From: Phalacrocorax aristotelis
Taxonomy: Eukaryota; Chordata; Aves; Suliformes; Phalacrocoracidae
NCBI RefSeq assembly: GCF_949628215.1
Contig: NC_134276.1
Coordinates: 9,513,690-9,577,689, forward strand
Direction: 5' to 3'
DNA: 64,000 nucleotides
In this document: piece by piece, positions 48,201 to 61,600 of the stretch
How the letters are laid out: every line of letters starts with the position of its first letter
Position numbering within the stretch: the first letter of the stretch is position 1
Translations under genes and position numbers: made by a program
The notes under the pieces: model-generated
What the model was told of the DNA's origin: nothing
The model's database searches: none
The model's input: the letters and a program-made list of their open reading frames with translations, nothing else

Positions 48201-49657
48201 CATTCTTTTCTAATGTCCAAGTACAGTATTAGCTATTCAAGAAAAGGAAATAACTGTGTGGGGCCAAAGGCTCTTTAACAGCCTGCCTGGGCAATGTAGA
48301 GGTGATTCAGCAATTGTGCTGCCAAACCGTGAATAACATAGGTCACCCCTGAAGGTCTGATTTAATGATTATTGATCGTGCCACTACTGGACCAGCCAGG
48401 AAAACACACTCCACACAGTCATACTTCTGCTGAATCAACCTGAAAGCTCGTTTTGACATTTTTATGACCTTTTTTTTTTTTAATGTCTTTGTGAAAGACC
48501 AGCAGTACGTTGTAACACCATGACATTAGTGATGTGGTGGACAGATACCACTCAGAGCTTGCTGATAGAAAATTAGCCTACCAGTATTTTGTGAAGAAAT
48601 GTGAGTCGTTAGAGTTTCCTCACTTTGAAGCCTGAGGCTGTGCTGCTTATCTGATAATAGGAATCTTATAGCTGTCTTCACATGACCTGCAACCACAGTT
48701 CAAAGAGAAGAGGAACAGAGAAGTGACAGACAGTGGAAGAACAGGACAAGTCCTAATCAGTGGTTTTATGGTCAGGTTTTAAGTGATCTTATTGTTCACT
48801 CATGGTTGGTTTTTTCTTCTTTTTTTTTTCTTACCAGTTCCCATCACATCTGTGTTTTTATCAGTTCTAAATCTTACCCCTAAAAAGCACAAAGTGCAGC
48901 TAAAATCTTATCTTCTGGTGTCAGACAGCTTCATGACTTTGCATCAGACTCTGTCTCATTTGTAAAGATTAACTTACCTTTGACCCTCCCAAGAGGCCCA
49001 ATTAGCCCCTAAGAAGGTGGCTAAAAGTTGACTTTTAAAAACAGTTCTCCCGCTTCTTCATTTGTCTTGAGTCCAAGGCCTAGAAGCTGGTAATTTTTAT
49101 TAGATGCATTTCAAGTCTGCACATTCAGGGCTAAAAAAACACACCAAACAACCCAAACCAACCAAAAAAAAAATCAATAAAGATTAAAACACATATTAGT
49201 TGTGTGTGAACAGTGCAAAACTTATCGGTAAAAATCAGTTGCAAAGTGTATTGACCTGTTTTTCTCAACACTACAGGTACAGGAGATTCAGAGTTCAATT
49301 TAGCATGAAAAGAGTTTGCAGTTCTTCCTAGGTTTCTAGCTCATGCAGCCACAATAGTATCCTGTTGATGACATGAGATAGTCTCACCTAGTATTTGTAA
49401 CAGAGGATACCAGATGAGAATAGAATAGGGTACCAGATGAGAATGGCATCAGCAGAACTTCACCCTGCACAAATTGTATCTTCCTGTACATTTTAGAATC
49501 GCTGAATGGCCAGACCAAGGATAAAACACAGAGGTTAAACAGTAGGCTCATGAGGATCTGTTCCTGTCTCCCCTTCAAATCTTGCCTGTCATTGCTTCAG
49601 ATTCCCAGCTGAATATAAGCGAATAATCGTCAGCTAATTGTGATGCTGTGAAGCTCT
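42246..49657. other. Gene-free intergenic stretch
   Basis: About 7.4 kb without a recognisable gene. Open frames are at most about 107 codons and none resembles a family. It contains short A-runs (47092-47107) and a TG run (48180-48192). No long repeat recognised. Confidence 0.6.
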
Positions 49658-50575
49658 TGTCCCTAAATCAGGGCTCTGCACCCAGTCTGCAAAACATTAA
49701 TCAAATCAACACACTGAGTCAATATATTTGTCTTTATTGCCAGCCTGCAGAGTGGGGTGCCAGGCATTTAACAGCAGCCAGCACACCTTTTAGAAACACA
49801 TGGGGATCTTTTATACAAAACAATAACAAGAGAAGTTACATTAAAATATCTGACTGGTTACTTGTACAAAAGTTTTTCCAGGCATGTCTTACTTTTAGTT
49901 TGGCTCGTTACATTAAGGTGGGCTCACATTTACACCTAAGGTCTTCTCCTAGGGGTATGCTTTTTAGTATTGTAATTACCTAAGGTAACCAGAGATCATA
50001 CCTTCATCCTATCAGTTATCACTGAGTTAGGGTGTTACTTCACCACCTGCTGTGGCTTCTGCCTCAACAATGGCTAGCCCCAAGCCAGGTATTTCATAGA
50101 ACCATAGAATCACTAAGTTTGGAAAAGACTTCTAGGATCATCAAGTCCAAACATCAACCCAACACCACCAGGCCTCCTAAAACATGCCCCAAAGTGCCAT
50201 GTCTACATGTTTTTTTAACCCTTCCAGGGATGGCGACTCCACCACCTCTCTGCGCAGCCTGTTCCAATGCCTGACCACTTTTTCAGTAAAGAAATTTTTC
50301 ATAATATCCAACCTAAACCTCCCCTGGTGCAGCTTGAAGTCGTTTCCTCTCATCCTATCACTAGTGACTGGGAGAAGACACCAACCCCCACCTCACTACA
50401 GCCTCCTTTCAGGTAATTGCAAAGAGCCTCTTCTCCAGGCTAAACAATCCCAGTTCCCTCAAAGATTTGCAGATCTTTGTTTTAGGGGCTTTCTATATTC
50501 TCTGTTCAAGGTTTCAAGGCCAACTATTCAGAATACTCTTTGTCCAAAAAAGTGATTAATAGTGTCAAAATTAAG
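49658..50575 (-). mobile_element. Solo LTR fossil, family A copy 2, split by a CR1
   Basis: Same LTR family and orientation as 38763-39280. Shared landmarks are AATAAA (49738-49733) and the TATA box (49808-49816), with long near-identical blocks between. A CR1 (about 50095-50470) has landed inside the U3 part. The right end is approximate because similarity to copy 1 fades near 50530-50580, and no target duplication was found. The two copies are clearly diverged, so this is not a recent pair. Confidence 0.75.
50095..50470 (-). mobile_element. CR1 fragment nested in an LTR fossil
   Basis: The plus strand begins CATAGAACCATAGAATCACT and continues through GACTCCACCACCTCTCTGCG and CAGCCTGTTCCAATGCCTGA, typical reverse-complement CR1 3' sequence of about 375 bp. 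Both sides continue the family A LTR, so the CR1 inserted later than the LTR. Confidence 0.92.
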
Positions 50576-53305
50576 CCTCACTGCTGGCTTAATGAATAAA
50601 AACGTCCCTGGCAAGGTGGGCAGGTCTGAGGCTTAGCTAGTTGCACGGACCATGAGAAATTGGTGGATGGTAACAGCTTACAGGGTGAGAAGGTGACAAA
50701 AGTAATGGATAACAGCACGAGGGATGGACAAATTTTAGCGGTGTTTAAGGGTAAATTGTGTGAGAAACAGCCAGATCCCACCAACACCTGGTGGGAAGCA
50801 CTGGGGACCTCTGGGTAATTGAGGTGGCAAGGCCTGGGAAACCACTTCAGCAATGGCTGGCTGGGCTGATTATTTGGGAGGATACAGGGCCAGAAAAAGG
50901 GAGACATTGAGATGGACTGGGAAAGAACAAGCTTGAGAACATGGGGAAAAGGGAGAATAAAAGGAGCTTGTTATGTATAAGCAAGTGGGCTGGTTAACAT
51001 CTTTGCCTGGCCAAACCCTGTGCCCCATACTTGCAGTCTATCCTATCTTCTTGTTAAAATCTGTTCAATTTTCTGCATGAGCACACTTTCAGTTCTGTAC
51101 GTGAGATGTTCACCAACTTCACTAGCTAGTGAATAGGACAAGGGGTCTTGTCTTATTCTAAAGAAAGTGAAGATGTGAGCCTAAAGAAAGGGAAGAGGTG
51201 AGACAGCTAAGGTAAGACATATAGACTGCTGTCAAAGGGCAGCTTCTACTCCCTGTGGACTTTATATTACAGCAGTGGGTGGCAGCCCCAGGGTGCCTGC
51301 ATCATTCACATTGTTTTCTGAAACTGAGTAGACACTGTTTTGAGTTCCTTAAAAAATAGTTTACTACAACCTCAGTCAACAAAAATTCAACTTTTGATTC
51401 TACCTATTCTTCAAAGCCCAGCTGTGCTTCCGAGAAAATCTGTTTTGTCAGGATGGTCTGCAGTTTCTCATGCTTGGGCCAATTCTGATCCAACAAATAA
51501 CTTCTGTAAGTCACTGGGTTTTGGGAAATTGTCTGTTCTGCAAAGTAGATGAGCTCTCATGACAATAAGAGAACAACTGGAAGGAGAGCAAAGTATTTTA
51601 AAGAATGAAAGGATCTCAGTCTGAGATTAAATGCTTTTTTAGACAAATTCAACAATCTATCTCAATATGCAGTGCACATTTTTTTTTTCTGGAATATTCA
51701 GTTTTGAGTCTGATCTTGGGAGAGCTAAAGAAAAGCACAGAGAAAAACATGAAAGAACATAGATAAACCTTATAAGGACATAGTGCTTCTATCCTAAACC
51801 AGCTATTTTCCAAGAAAGTATCTCACTCTTTGGTTTCTTAAAGAAAAAAGCCTATTGCTAAAGCCAATGACATCAACAAGACTATGTATCAGCTATCTAT
51901 TCTCCACAGGTTTATTTCACCAAAGGTCTTAAATATGCCTGTTTCAAAAGTGCAGAAACAAGCTATCATAGCATTAGTTGAAGAGACTAGCGTATACAGA
52001 AACGCTTCTGTTAATCACTACTGTTTCCTAAAAGGTGATGCCATGCTAACTTCTATTCTAGGACTTTTAGGGTTATTCCAGCATGATTTTCATGGTGAGA
52101 GATGGAGCTAATTTTGCACTACACCCTGTATGCAGTGAGGTAGTACTTTTCAGAGGCACAGTCCCTGTGCCCTTGGACTTTTTGGAGAAAAAGCAGGACT
52201 TGTGGATTGTTACTGGCTTGAGAAATTTATTTCTCAGTCTTGAGGAGGTAACCCACTATGACTGAACGCTAAGCATTGACTCTAACTCATTGTTGGGTCC
52301 AGTTTTTGACATATAAAATGTATTTCAATTTCAGTGCAGTGTGTTACCAGCACATAGGCCAGATTTACTTCACTGTAAAATCCCTTTCAGAGACTTGAGA
52401 TAAAGTCTTGTAAAGATGCCATAATTCACATCAATGATTATAGCACCAGCCTGAGACATAGATGTTCAAAATGCTCCAACTGTCTTTTGACAGATATTTT
52501 TGTTGAAGCTTACAGTTAATACACCATTGGGCAAGGCAAACATCAACAGCAATCACTTCCATTCAACCAAATTTATAAAAGCAAGATGGTTTCTTATATG
52601 TCAAGTCCACAAAGCATGTGATACTGACATGTTACAGTGGGAGGAAGAAATACAAGGCATTTTCTTCCCAGTGCATCATGTTTCAGCTGCAGACAAATAT
52701 TTTAAATTTCTTTCTTACCCAAACAAACAACAGATGATGCTTCTAAGTACATTCAGTTTGAAAGGAAAACACAAAAGTGGAATAAAGTGATTCCAGGTCA
52801 TCTGTATTTCTTCACAATATCTTGTGAAGGAATTAGGAAATGTGCATCACTAAAAATGAAGGACAATGGCAATTTGTGATACATTTGGCCTATGAAGGCT
52901 CAAGGAAATAAATCCCACCCTTTTGCTGTCATTCTTAAGTTGATGGCATGTTCAGATTTGAAAAGTCATAGTGTACAACAAAGAGACATCAGAAGCTGTA
53001 AAACACAAAGCACTGTTTGATGAATATGGGTATGATTTTAGTTTTGGCCCAGGGTTTTCTAATATAGATAGCTTAATTTAAGCACATCTCCTTAAGCACT
53101 GAAATACTTGAGTGATCTGATACTCAGTGCTTACTTAGAGTTCTTATCAACCTAAATGTGAGACCAAACAGACATGAGACAATGAATACGACAAAGTAAT
53201 TATTAGCTTTAATTTTAATGTGTCTCAGTTTCCAGTTGTCCCATAGGACTAGTTACCCAGTTTGGTTTAATGTGTTGAGTAAGTGGAGACTTTGGAGTGA
53301 CTTAT
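50576..53305. other. Intergenic stretch
   Basis: No gene or repeat recognised in 2.7 kb. Open frames up to 109 codons without family resemblance. Confidence 0.6.
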
Positions 53306-53310
53306 ATCAC

Positions 53311-53701
53311 TGTCGTGGTTTAGCCCCAGGCAGCAAGTGAGCACCATGCCCTGCTTGCTCACTGCCCCCACCCTGAGCCACGATCGCTGCGTCCCCCGGC
53401 CAGCTCTCCCCAGTTAATATACTGGGCATGACGTCACATGGTATGGAATATCCCTTTGGCCAGTTTGGGTCAGCTGTCCTGGCTGCGCCCCCTCCCCTCT
53501 CGGCTTCTTGTGCCCCAGGCAGAGCATGGGAGGCTGGAAAAGTCCTTGACTAATATAGGCTCTGCTTAAGAACACTTAGCAGCTACTTAACAGCAATTAA
53601 GACATCAGTGTGCCATCAACACTATTCTCATACCAAATCCAAAACACACTATATCAGCTACAGTGAAGAAAATTAACTCTATCCCAGCCAAAACCAGGAC
53701 A
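53311..53701 (-). mobile_element. ERVL-like solo LTR fossil with target duplication
   Basis: 391 bp. In element sense it starts TGTCCTGGTTTTGGCTGGGA and ends CTAAACCACGACA, an LTR type I recognise from many bird genomes. A perfect CRE palindrome TGACGTCA (53429-53436) sits beside a TATA-like box. Flanked by ATCAC on both sides (53306-53310 and 53702-53706), a perfect 5-bp target duplication, so it is relatively young and cleanly bounded. It is a shorter form than the 58-kb copy. Confidence 0.92.
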
Positions 53702-53706
53702 ATCAC

Positions 53707-54767
53707 CGATACCTAAAATTAGCAAATCCCATCTATGGTGTCCAGGGCTGCTAGAATCACAGCCACTTTGATGACGTCCTGACAAATTTACAATATAAGC
53801 TGAAAAATGTGTGGGCATAATAGATGGGGAGAATGTGACGTGCCAATGAGATCAGCACATTACCTGTATTTTAGCTAAGTTAGATATAAATTGTTTCATA
53901 TGTAGAGATGACCTTTAGCAAAATGCTTGCCACACTTCTGATGCTTTATAGAGAATTGACAGTAACACATATTTAGACTTCTAAAGTAAAATATTGAGTG
54001 CTCTGCTCTATATGTTAGCTTTAGAAACCAGACTTGCAATAATCATTCAGCAAATGCATCTGTTCACCATCAATATTTTTCTATCACATTCTGATTTCTT
54101 TCTTAGTGGGATCGACAGCAGAAGAGACAATTTATTTATATTGTTTTCCCTGAGGGCTACTTATCATCCCTTGATGACCATGTCAAACTCCCAGTGGTTT
54201 ATGCAATAGCCATTTCCTATCCATGGGTGTAATTTAGCCCAGGGAATTTATCAGCTACAAAATAGACATTAGCAGCTCAGAAGAGGCAATAACACCATAT
54301 TTTAACTCATCCCGTGATCATTATGCTTGATGAGCTATTTCTAAGTCTGTCACTAAGGGAAATGTCATTAAAACTGAAAAGCTCCAGATGTTTGGAGCTC
54401 CCCTGTAAGATGACTTCAGAAAACCAAAACAGTCTAGGCATTATGGGATGAAATTCTGTGGTACCTAATTCAAAAAAATTCTTAACGAACCCCAAAACAT
54501 TTTGTGTTTTTTTTTTTTTTTTCCCACATAATTTACCTGTGAAGAAATCTCACTGCTTCTTCCTTCATCAAAAAAGAGCCTATGGCTCAGACCCTGGAGC
54601 AGGCTGCTCAGTATCTGCAATAGTATTTAGAAGTATGGTCAAAAAAACTCCAGACTACATCCTTTCAGAAATGCTAAGGTATGTCTCTCAAGAATGTTTC
54701 ACCTCAAAGCCTGTGGTGTAAGTGAGGGCAAAGAGTTATTTATGTTTTTTTCTACTCTACACACCTA
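53707..54767. other. Intergenic spacer
   Basis: AT-rich with a T-run at 54506-54522. No gene or repeat recognised. Confidence 0.6.
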
Positions 54768-55915
54768 AAAACTTAGAACAGTTAAGATGGAAAGACACCC
54801 CTGAAGATTGCCTCATCCAAACCCCTGCTCAAAGCAGGGTTGGCTAAAGCTGGTTTCCCAGGGCCCTGTCTAGCTGGATTTTAAATATCTTCAGGGATAG
54901 ACAGTCTACAACCTCTGTGGGCAGCCTGTGCCAGTGTTTGACCACACTCATTACGAAACAGTTTTGTCTTACATTTAAGTGGTATTTCCTGTATTTCAAT
55001 TTGTGTCCATTGCATCTTGTCCTGTCACTAGGTGTTACTGAGAAGAGTTTGGCTCTGTCTTTTGTTGTCCCCCCACTCCAGGTGCTTCTACGCATTGACA
55101 GGATTCCCCCTGAGATTTCTCTTTTTCAGGCTGACCAATCATAGCTTTCTCAGCCTCTCCTCATACATCAGATTCTTCAAGCCCTCAGAGATCTTCATGG
55201 CTCTTTCCTGGACCCATTCCAGCATGTCCATGTCTCTTGTACTGGGAGGCCAGCACTAGAGACAGCACTGCAGATGTGTCTGACCTCCCTCAACATGCTG
55301 GCGACCCTCTGCCTAATTCAGCCCAGGAGGTGGTTGACCTTCTTTGCTGCAAGGGCCCATTGCTGGCTCATGTTCAACTTCTTGTCCACCCGGACCCACT
55401 GGTCCTTCTCTACAAAGCTGCTTTCCAGCTGTCAGCCCCAGCTTGCCCTAGTGTCTGGGGTTATTTCTCACCAGGAGCAGGACCTGACATTTCCTTTTCT
55501 TGGACTTCATGAGGTTCCTCCTGGTCCAATACTCCAGCCTGTATGTCCCTCTGAATGGCAGCACAACCCTCTGGTGCATCCACCACTCTTCCCAGTTTTG
55601 TATTGGCTGCAAACTTGCTCAGGGTGCAGCCTGTCCCATCATCCAAATCCTTAATGTTAGGCAGTGTTGAGCTGAGTATGGACCCCTGGGGTACACCACT
55701 AGTGACTGGTCTCCAGCTGGGCTTTGTACTGCTGATCATAACCCTTTGAGTGCAGCAGTTCATCTAATTTTCAGTCCACCTCACTGTTCACTTCTGTAGT
55801 CCTTACTTCATTAGTTTGTCTATGAGAATGTTATGGGAGACATGGCTGAAAGCCTTGCTAAACTCAAGGTAAACAACATCCAGCATCAGTTGAGCCAGTG
55901 AATTCAGCCCCCTGA
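54768..55915 (-). mobile_element. CR1 LINE fragment, 3' half
   Basis: About 1.15 kb of CR1 in minus orientation, with the 3' end at the low-coordinate side. Translated words on the minus strand include [12 protein letters not shown] (about 55670-55720) and LDRALGNQL near the 3' end. Reverse transcriptase and 3' UTR remnants are readable but interrupted by stops and frame changes. It is more diverged than the 28-kb CR1, so older. The 5' end lies near CAACATCCAG (about 55880). Confidence 0.9.
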
Positions 55916-58063
55916 ATTATTTCTTTTTCCCTGCAAAATACTGAGTCTTGCTAACTGACAATTAAATGGACTGGGAACTGCAGTTAGATTTATACATTCT
56001 CAGTTCCATTCCCATAGATGCTACTGTCAGAAGGAAATTTGATTTTGAGAAAGGCCACATTACCTCCCACTGAAAACTGACAGTAAAAGTAATGCTGCTC
56101 ACCTAACTGTAGGTGTCTAAAGATGAGCCTTTAGTCTATGCTAGTAATATATTTTCCCTGCTACATGGAAAGATAGAGCACGATACATCTCTGCACAACA
56201 GCTCTTCCTGTCCTGATGTAAATGTCTAAGGTGGGAGGATGAATTCCCTCTTGGAAGTTGTTATTTCTTTACATTGACTATCTATGGAGTCCAAATGAAA
56301 TGACACCTGTAGCTTTTAACAGATAACTGAAATTATCCTCTCCTTTACATGAAAAATGCTTTAATCATGCCTACATCTTAATGCTTTACTGTTGTAGAAT
56401 ATCACCATGCTGTCCCCATAGCCAGGGCAAACAGGGAGAAAGGGATGAAGTATCAGTCTGTGGAGACTTGATCCCAACCACTGGCATGGACTTCTGATCC
56501 TATAAAGGAACTGTTTTAATCCATGACTGACAATATGGGGAATAATCTCTCCATTTATACCTTTGCCCACCCCTCTGCAGTGCATGGGTGCAAAGTAACA
56601 GTAGCAAAATGTCTCCTTGCAGGGCTGACTAATGGCATCTACAGCAGGGATGCTGCCAATGAAAGTGTAAGTGGCACCCTAGCGATGCCTTTGTTGACAG
56701 AGAGATGTCAGACAGCCTTCCTCAACAGAGATGCTCTCTATATGTTTGGATCCTTATCTACTAATTTTACTGCTTAATGCTGCCCCTTTTCTCCTCCATC
56801 TCAGCAGTCTTACTAAATTCAGGCCACCTCATCACAGACATGATCTTCTCCTACGCTATTCATAGGGCAGCACAATTGCACCGATTGCAGCATGATTAGC
56901 AGTAAAATTCAGCTCTGGCAGAGGAATGATAAGAGCCCTCACTGCAGTTAGATCAATTAATCTGCAAAGAAATACTATGAAAATGTTCTCACCCTGCAAA
57001 CTGGGAGTGGAATACATTAGCACAAAAAAGTCTATAAGTTTTTGTCAATATAACATTTAATATTTCATTATTCAGAGAAACTAAAGAAAGGTTTTTAGCA
57101 TTTTGAATAAATCAATTTAAATGTTACATAAATGCATGAGATTGCATCTAGTGTCTGTTATAATAGGTCAGCATTATAGAAAATTTCTGCATTACAGTAA
57201 GGGTGTGCCAGATCTGGAATATATTACTCTAGAATAGCCAAGACTGGAATACATTCATACATAAAGATGAAAGAAGCTATAATACCTAATGTATTTCTAT
57301 CTACTGCAGAAATCTGTCTTCTATATAAAAACAACTAATGAATCGTTTTTCCAGTATATCAGACTTTAACTGTCCTGCAACAGATACTTTTCACAAGAGT
57401 GTTATATGGATAGCAGTATACACAGCACACTCCCCTTGTAGCAGGAGCGATTTCCGACTCTGGTATTACAATTACTAGTTGCATTGTCTTAACTTTAAGT
57501 AATTGAAGGATCTTCAATCCATAGATATTTAAAAATATTTTTTTGCAGTTTGATTGTCTGAAAAGGACGCTTGATTCATGCTTATTTTTGAGAGCACATA
57601 CCTACTAGGTTCCTCTATGCCATGGGCCAAACATCAATTTTGCATTTTTCACATTTATGCTGAGACATTTCATACACATCCTGTTCTGTTTTTATATGGA
57701 TCCTTGTAAACAATTATGTTTACCTCAGGTTTACTGTCTCTTTTGATATAAACCTCAAGGCATTGTTGGCACCACAGTACCTTTTGTAATTTTTTATCAA
57801 TACCTTTCACTATCTCCTGCCAAGTGAGTGCCTCATGATCTGAGTGTGAAATACTCTGTCTGAGTTACTGGTAACCATAATAGTTTTAGACGGTCCAAAC
57901 AGTGAGGCAGTCACCTGAGTCACTCCTGAGGGCTGAGATTACTTTGCTGCTGTCTAGATCGCAACTTCCACATGAACTTAATTTTCTTATTTAATAGTTT
58001 ACCTTAAAAATTTTTGCTGTGAAATTATTGCCATCAGCATTGACCTGTGTAGTAATCTATATT
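55916..58063. other. Intergenic stretch
   Basis: No gene or mobile element recognised in 2.1 kb of AT-rich DNA. Confidence 0.6.
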
Positions 58064-58656
58064 TGTTGTGGTTTAACCCCAGCCAGCAAATGAGTATGAC
58101 ACAGCTGCTCATTCACTCCCCCTGCCCCAGTGGGATGGGGGAGAGAATCAGAAGAGTAAAAGTGAGAACACTTACAGGTTGAGATAAGAACAGTTTAATA
58201 ATTAAAACAAAATAACAACAACAAAAACAATAATAACAATAAAAAAAGTAATTAAAAGGAACATAACAAAAAGAGAGAAAAATAAAACTCAGGAAAAACA
58301 AGTGATGCAACTGCTCACCACCCACTGACCGATGCCCAGCCCATCCCCAAACAGCAATCACTGCCCCCCTGGGCAACTCCCCAGAGGTTATAGTCTGAGC
58401 ATGATGTCATATGGTATGGGATATCCCTTTGGCCAGTTCGGGTCAGCTGTCCTGGCTGTGTCCCCTCCCAGCTTCTTGTGCACCTCCTCGCTGGCAAACT
58501 ATGGGAAGCTGAAGAGTCCTTGACTTCGTATAAACACTGCTCAGCGACAACTAAAACTACAGTCTGATATCACATTATTCTCATGCTAAATCCAAACCTC
58601 AACACTATAACAGCTACTAGGAAGAAAAATAACTCTATCCTAGACAAAACCAGGAC
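58064..58656 (-). mobile_element. ERVL-like solo LTR fossil, older copy
   Basis: About 593 bp, same LTR family and orientation as 53311-53701 (plus strand GTGGTTTAACCCCAGCCAGC at one end, CAAAACCAGGAC at the other). The internal word GATGTCATATGGTATGGGAT corresponds to the CRE/TATA part of the younger copy. An A-rich tract (about 58203-58285) lies inside. Target duplications are no longer clear, so it looks older. Confidence 0.9.
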
Positions 58657-61600
58657 TTAATTAAACCCAAGAAATAGAGTTTGGTTGCATTTATTAGCCA
58701 GCTATTTTAAAAATTATTTTTCCTGACATGACTCTACTAAGCTTTTAGCTGTCTTGTTCAACAGCCAGTCCATAGGAAGTAGAGTGTCAGATGGCTGTGC
58801 CACGAGCAGTCCAAGCTGTTACTGCCCCTATGCAACCAAAGTTCTTATCGTTTTTCAGCTGTGCTGGGAATAAGTTACGTGTTGTTACATCTGCTGTATC
58901 CTTAAAGATGTATTCACTTCAAAAGAATGAGTTATTTAAATGTTAAACTCAATAAAAGATGAAAACACATGATCTTTTCTTTTTATAATTACTATTTTAG
59001 CAACCATAAAATGCTGCAACTCAGTAGAAAAGAATATTCTGCCTGGCTTGCTGGCAGTTTTTACTTGAATTCAGATTTCTAGAGTATTCCTAAAACTTGT
59101 TAATTTTTATTTGCAACTGATATCTTCATAAATTCCTAGGATGAGATAATTGGGCAGATGGCAGTACCTTATGGCACATTCAGATTCAGGTCCTGACTGA
59201 GTTAAATAAGAATATTTCTGAAGAGTTAGGTTCTAATCCTGCTTTGTTCTCAAATGAGAAATATTTATGCTATGATGAAGATTTGATCAATAGTTCATCA
59301 CAAATTCTGATACAAACAGAAGCTGTGTGAAGGACTCATGGTGGAAGAGGCAAGGTGCTCTGATCTCTACAGAATTTATAAAGAAGCATTTAAAATGGCA
59401 AATACACGCTAGAGCGAACACCAGGCGAGTAATCGGCACGGGCATGGCTGGAACATTGGCTGAAACCGGCTGTCTACATAAATAGATATCTGGCTAAAGA
59501 TTCAATTTTAGTGTACGTGCTTGGAGTCCACGTGTTAGTATTTATGCATGTACCTATGTATCTGGAACCTGATAATGAAAATAACCCCAAAAGAAAATAC
59601 GATCTAATGGCAAAAGGGAACAACAGGAAATGGATTAAGAAAATGGCATAATGGGACTCAGCTTTCTAAAGATGCTGGATTTGCAGCACAAAGGTGAAAA
59701 CAAAAAAAACCCAAAAAACCAAGAACTGAATCTGTGTCTTAATGAAAAAAACCCCTAAGTTAGAGAAGTTAGAATTTTTTGTTTCATTAGAGAAGAAGAA
59801 TGAGGAGTGTCAAGAATTGAATGAGCAGTGTCTTCACCTTGCTGTCAAGAATAATGCATAACATGCTGGAAGAGCCAAAAAAGGTGACTGATGAATGTTG
59901 CAACCCTGCGCAATGAGGTTTTAGAGAGAAATTTTTTTTAAAGCCAAAAGCAAGCAGCAGAAGAGAGAATACATACCAGAGTGAAGAACATTTGCATCCG
60001 TGTTATGGTAAGAAGGCATTGCACAGCCTTATTAAATGCAGCATCATATGCAAAGCAGGTGGTTCCTGGTTTTAGAACACGCTCTTGAGAGAAACAGATA
60101 TAGCTCCAGAGAGATCTCACCTCCTATCAAGGACAGAAGAATTTGTCCACTGAAAGAGTGAAGATAGTAAATGTCACTAGCTCAGAACAAGTTCACAGGA
60201 CTACAAAAAAGAATCTTTTCTGGACAAAGACAAGAGCATCAGGAAGATAAATAGCACAATCCAGTTTATACATCATAGAAATCAACAGGAAAGCAGAAGT
60301 AAAAATGCCTGAACCATGGCCAGTGAAGCAAATTGGGTTTGAAAAGAATCAATTCATGTCCCATTCTAAGAAAGAAAGAAAGAACGTATGAATGAACAAA
60401 CAAGACTTGCTTTCTGCACTAACCAGAACAAGGAGACCACCTCCAGCAAACCTGGGAGATCCCAAGGTTCTCCCTGCACTGAAGAAGAAGGATGCTGCCT
60501 TTTATGATCTGTTTTTACATTAAAGAGAAATTTGTTTCCTGATGGATGGTGCAGCAAGCCATAATATCAACCCACAAAAATGATAGAAGGTGATTTTAGA
60601 CTGGAGAAAATGTGGCCAAGTAAAGGGCATATGCAATACAAGAAGTCTGAAGCTGTTAGTAAAAGAAACAAAGGACCCAATCAATAAACATTGTTCCTTG
60701 GAGTTCATAGGAGCTGAAATGGAGGAGGACCATCAAGTGCAAAACTCACCTTCAGCAAAACTCCTTACTCAGTCAACTGTCAGTATATCTGAAATCTAGG
60801 TGTGAGAGAAGAGGGAGACAAGTCATGGTGAACTTGGTCAAAATTTTAATAGAACACGTGCTTCAAGGAGGAAATTCAAAGGTGACACAAAAGTTAAAAC
60901 TCCACAAACTGTTCTTGAGCTCACTCACGTGCACAATTCCTTTAACTTGGAGGGAAGACAGAAGGTTGCAAAGTGGTCACGTTAAAGCACTTATTGAATT
61001 TAGCACTGAGCACGATAGCAGCATAACATTGGCCGGGTTAGCTGCACTGGTTGAAAGCCATTTAACATAACATATGAAAGAAGCCAGTGCTTATCATGAG
61101 TGGACTAAAGAAGTTCCACTAGATTTACCCAGGATAAAAGTCATATGGTATATTGAGTGACATAAGTTTACTACTCCTCTGAAAATCTTTGAACAAGAAT
61201 AGCTGAATGAGAAGGTCTTTGGATCTCATCATCATTGGGGAGGTAGTCAGTGTAAACCAAAGAACACCCTCACCTAGAGAAAAACCCAAGTGCTGGGATT
61301 TTTACTGGTAGTATTTTTACCATGAGATAAGAAATGACATGTTGCTGTGGGTTGTAGCTGGCACCAGGAAACTGAAGGCATGCACAGCAAGGACAAGCAT
61401 ATCCCAGCCATCCTAATGAAGCAGTGAGTCACAGAACCTGCGACTAAATTCAAACAGTTCAACGCCACATGGGAACATGAGCACAAGATGTCCTGTTCTG
61501 TGTACTCACAATGCAACATGAAAATGGCATTGATGGTAAAGTGACTGATGGCAATGGCAATGCAGATAGGATTGAAGATACCGTGTTGACTCATCTTTTC

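Noticed and set aside
38763-50575. A single provirus with the two family A LTRs as its ends
   Set aside because: The 10 kb between them has no recognisable gag, pol or env, contains an unrelated solo LTR and an old CR1, and the first LTR seems to carry its own flanking duplication.
55274-55654. 126-codon plus-strand open frame
   Set aside because: It is the antisense reading of the CR1 fragment at 54768-55915.
60825-61070. 81-codon plus-strand open frame as a small gene
   Set aside because: No family resemblance, splice context, promoter or poly(A) signal; of a length expected by chance in purine-rich sequence.
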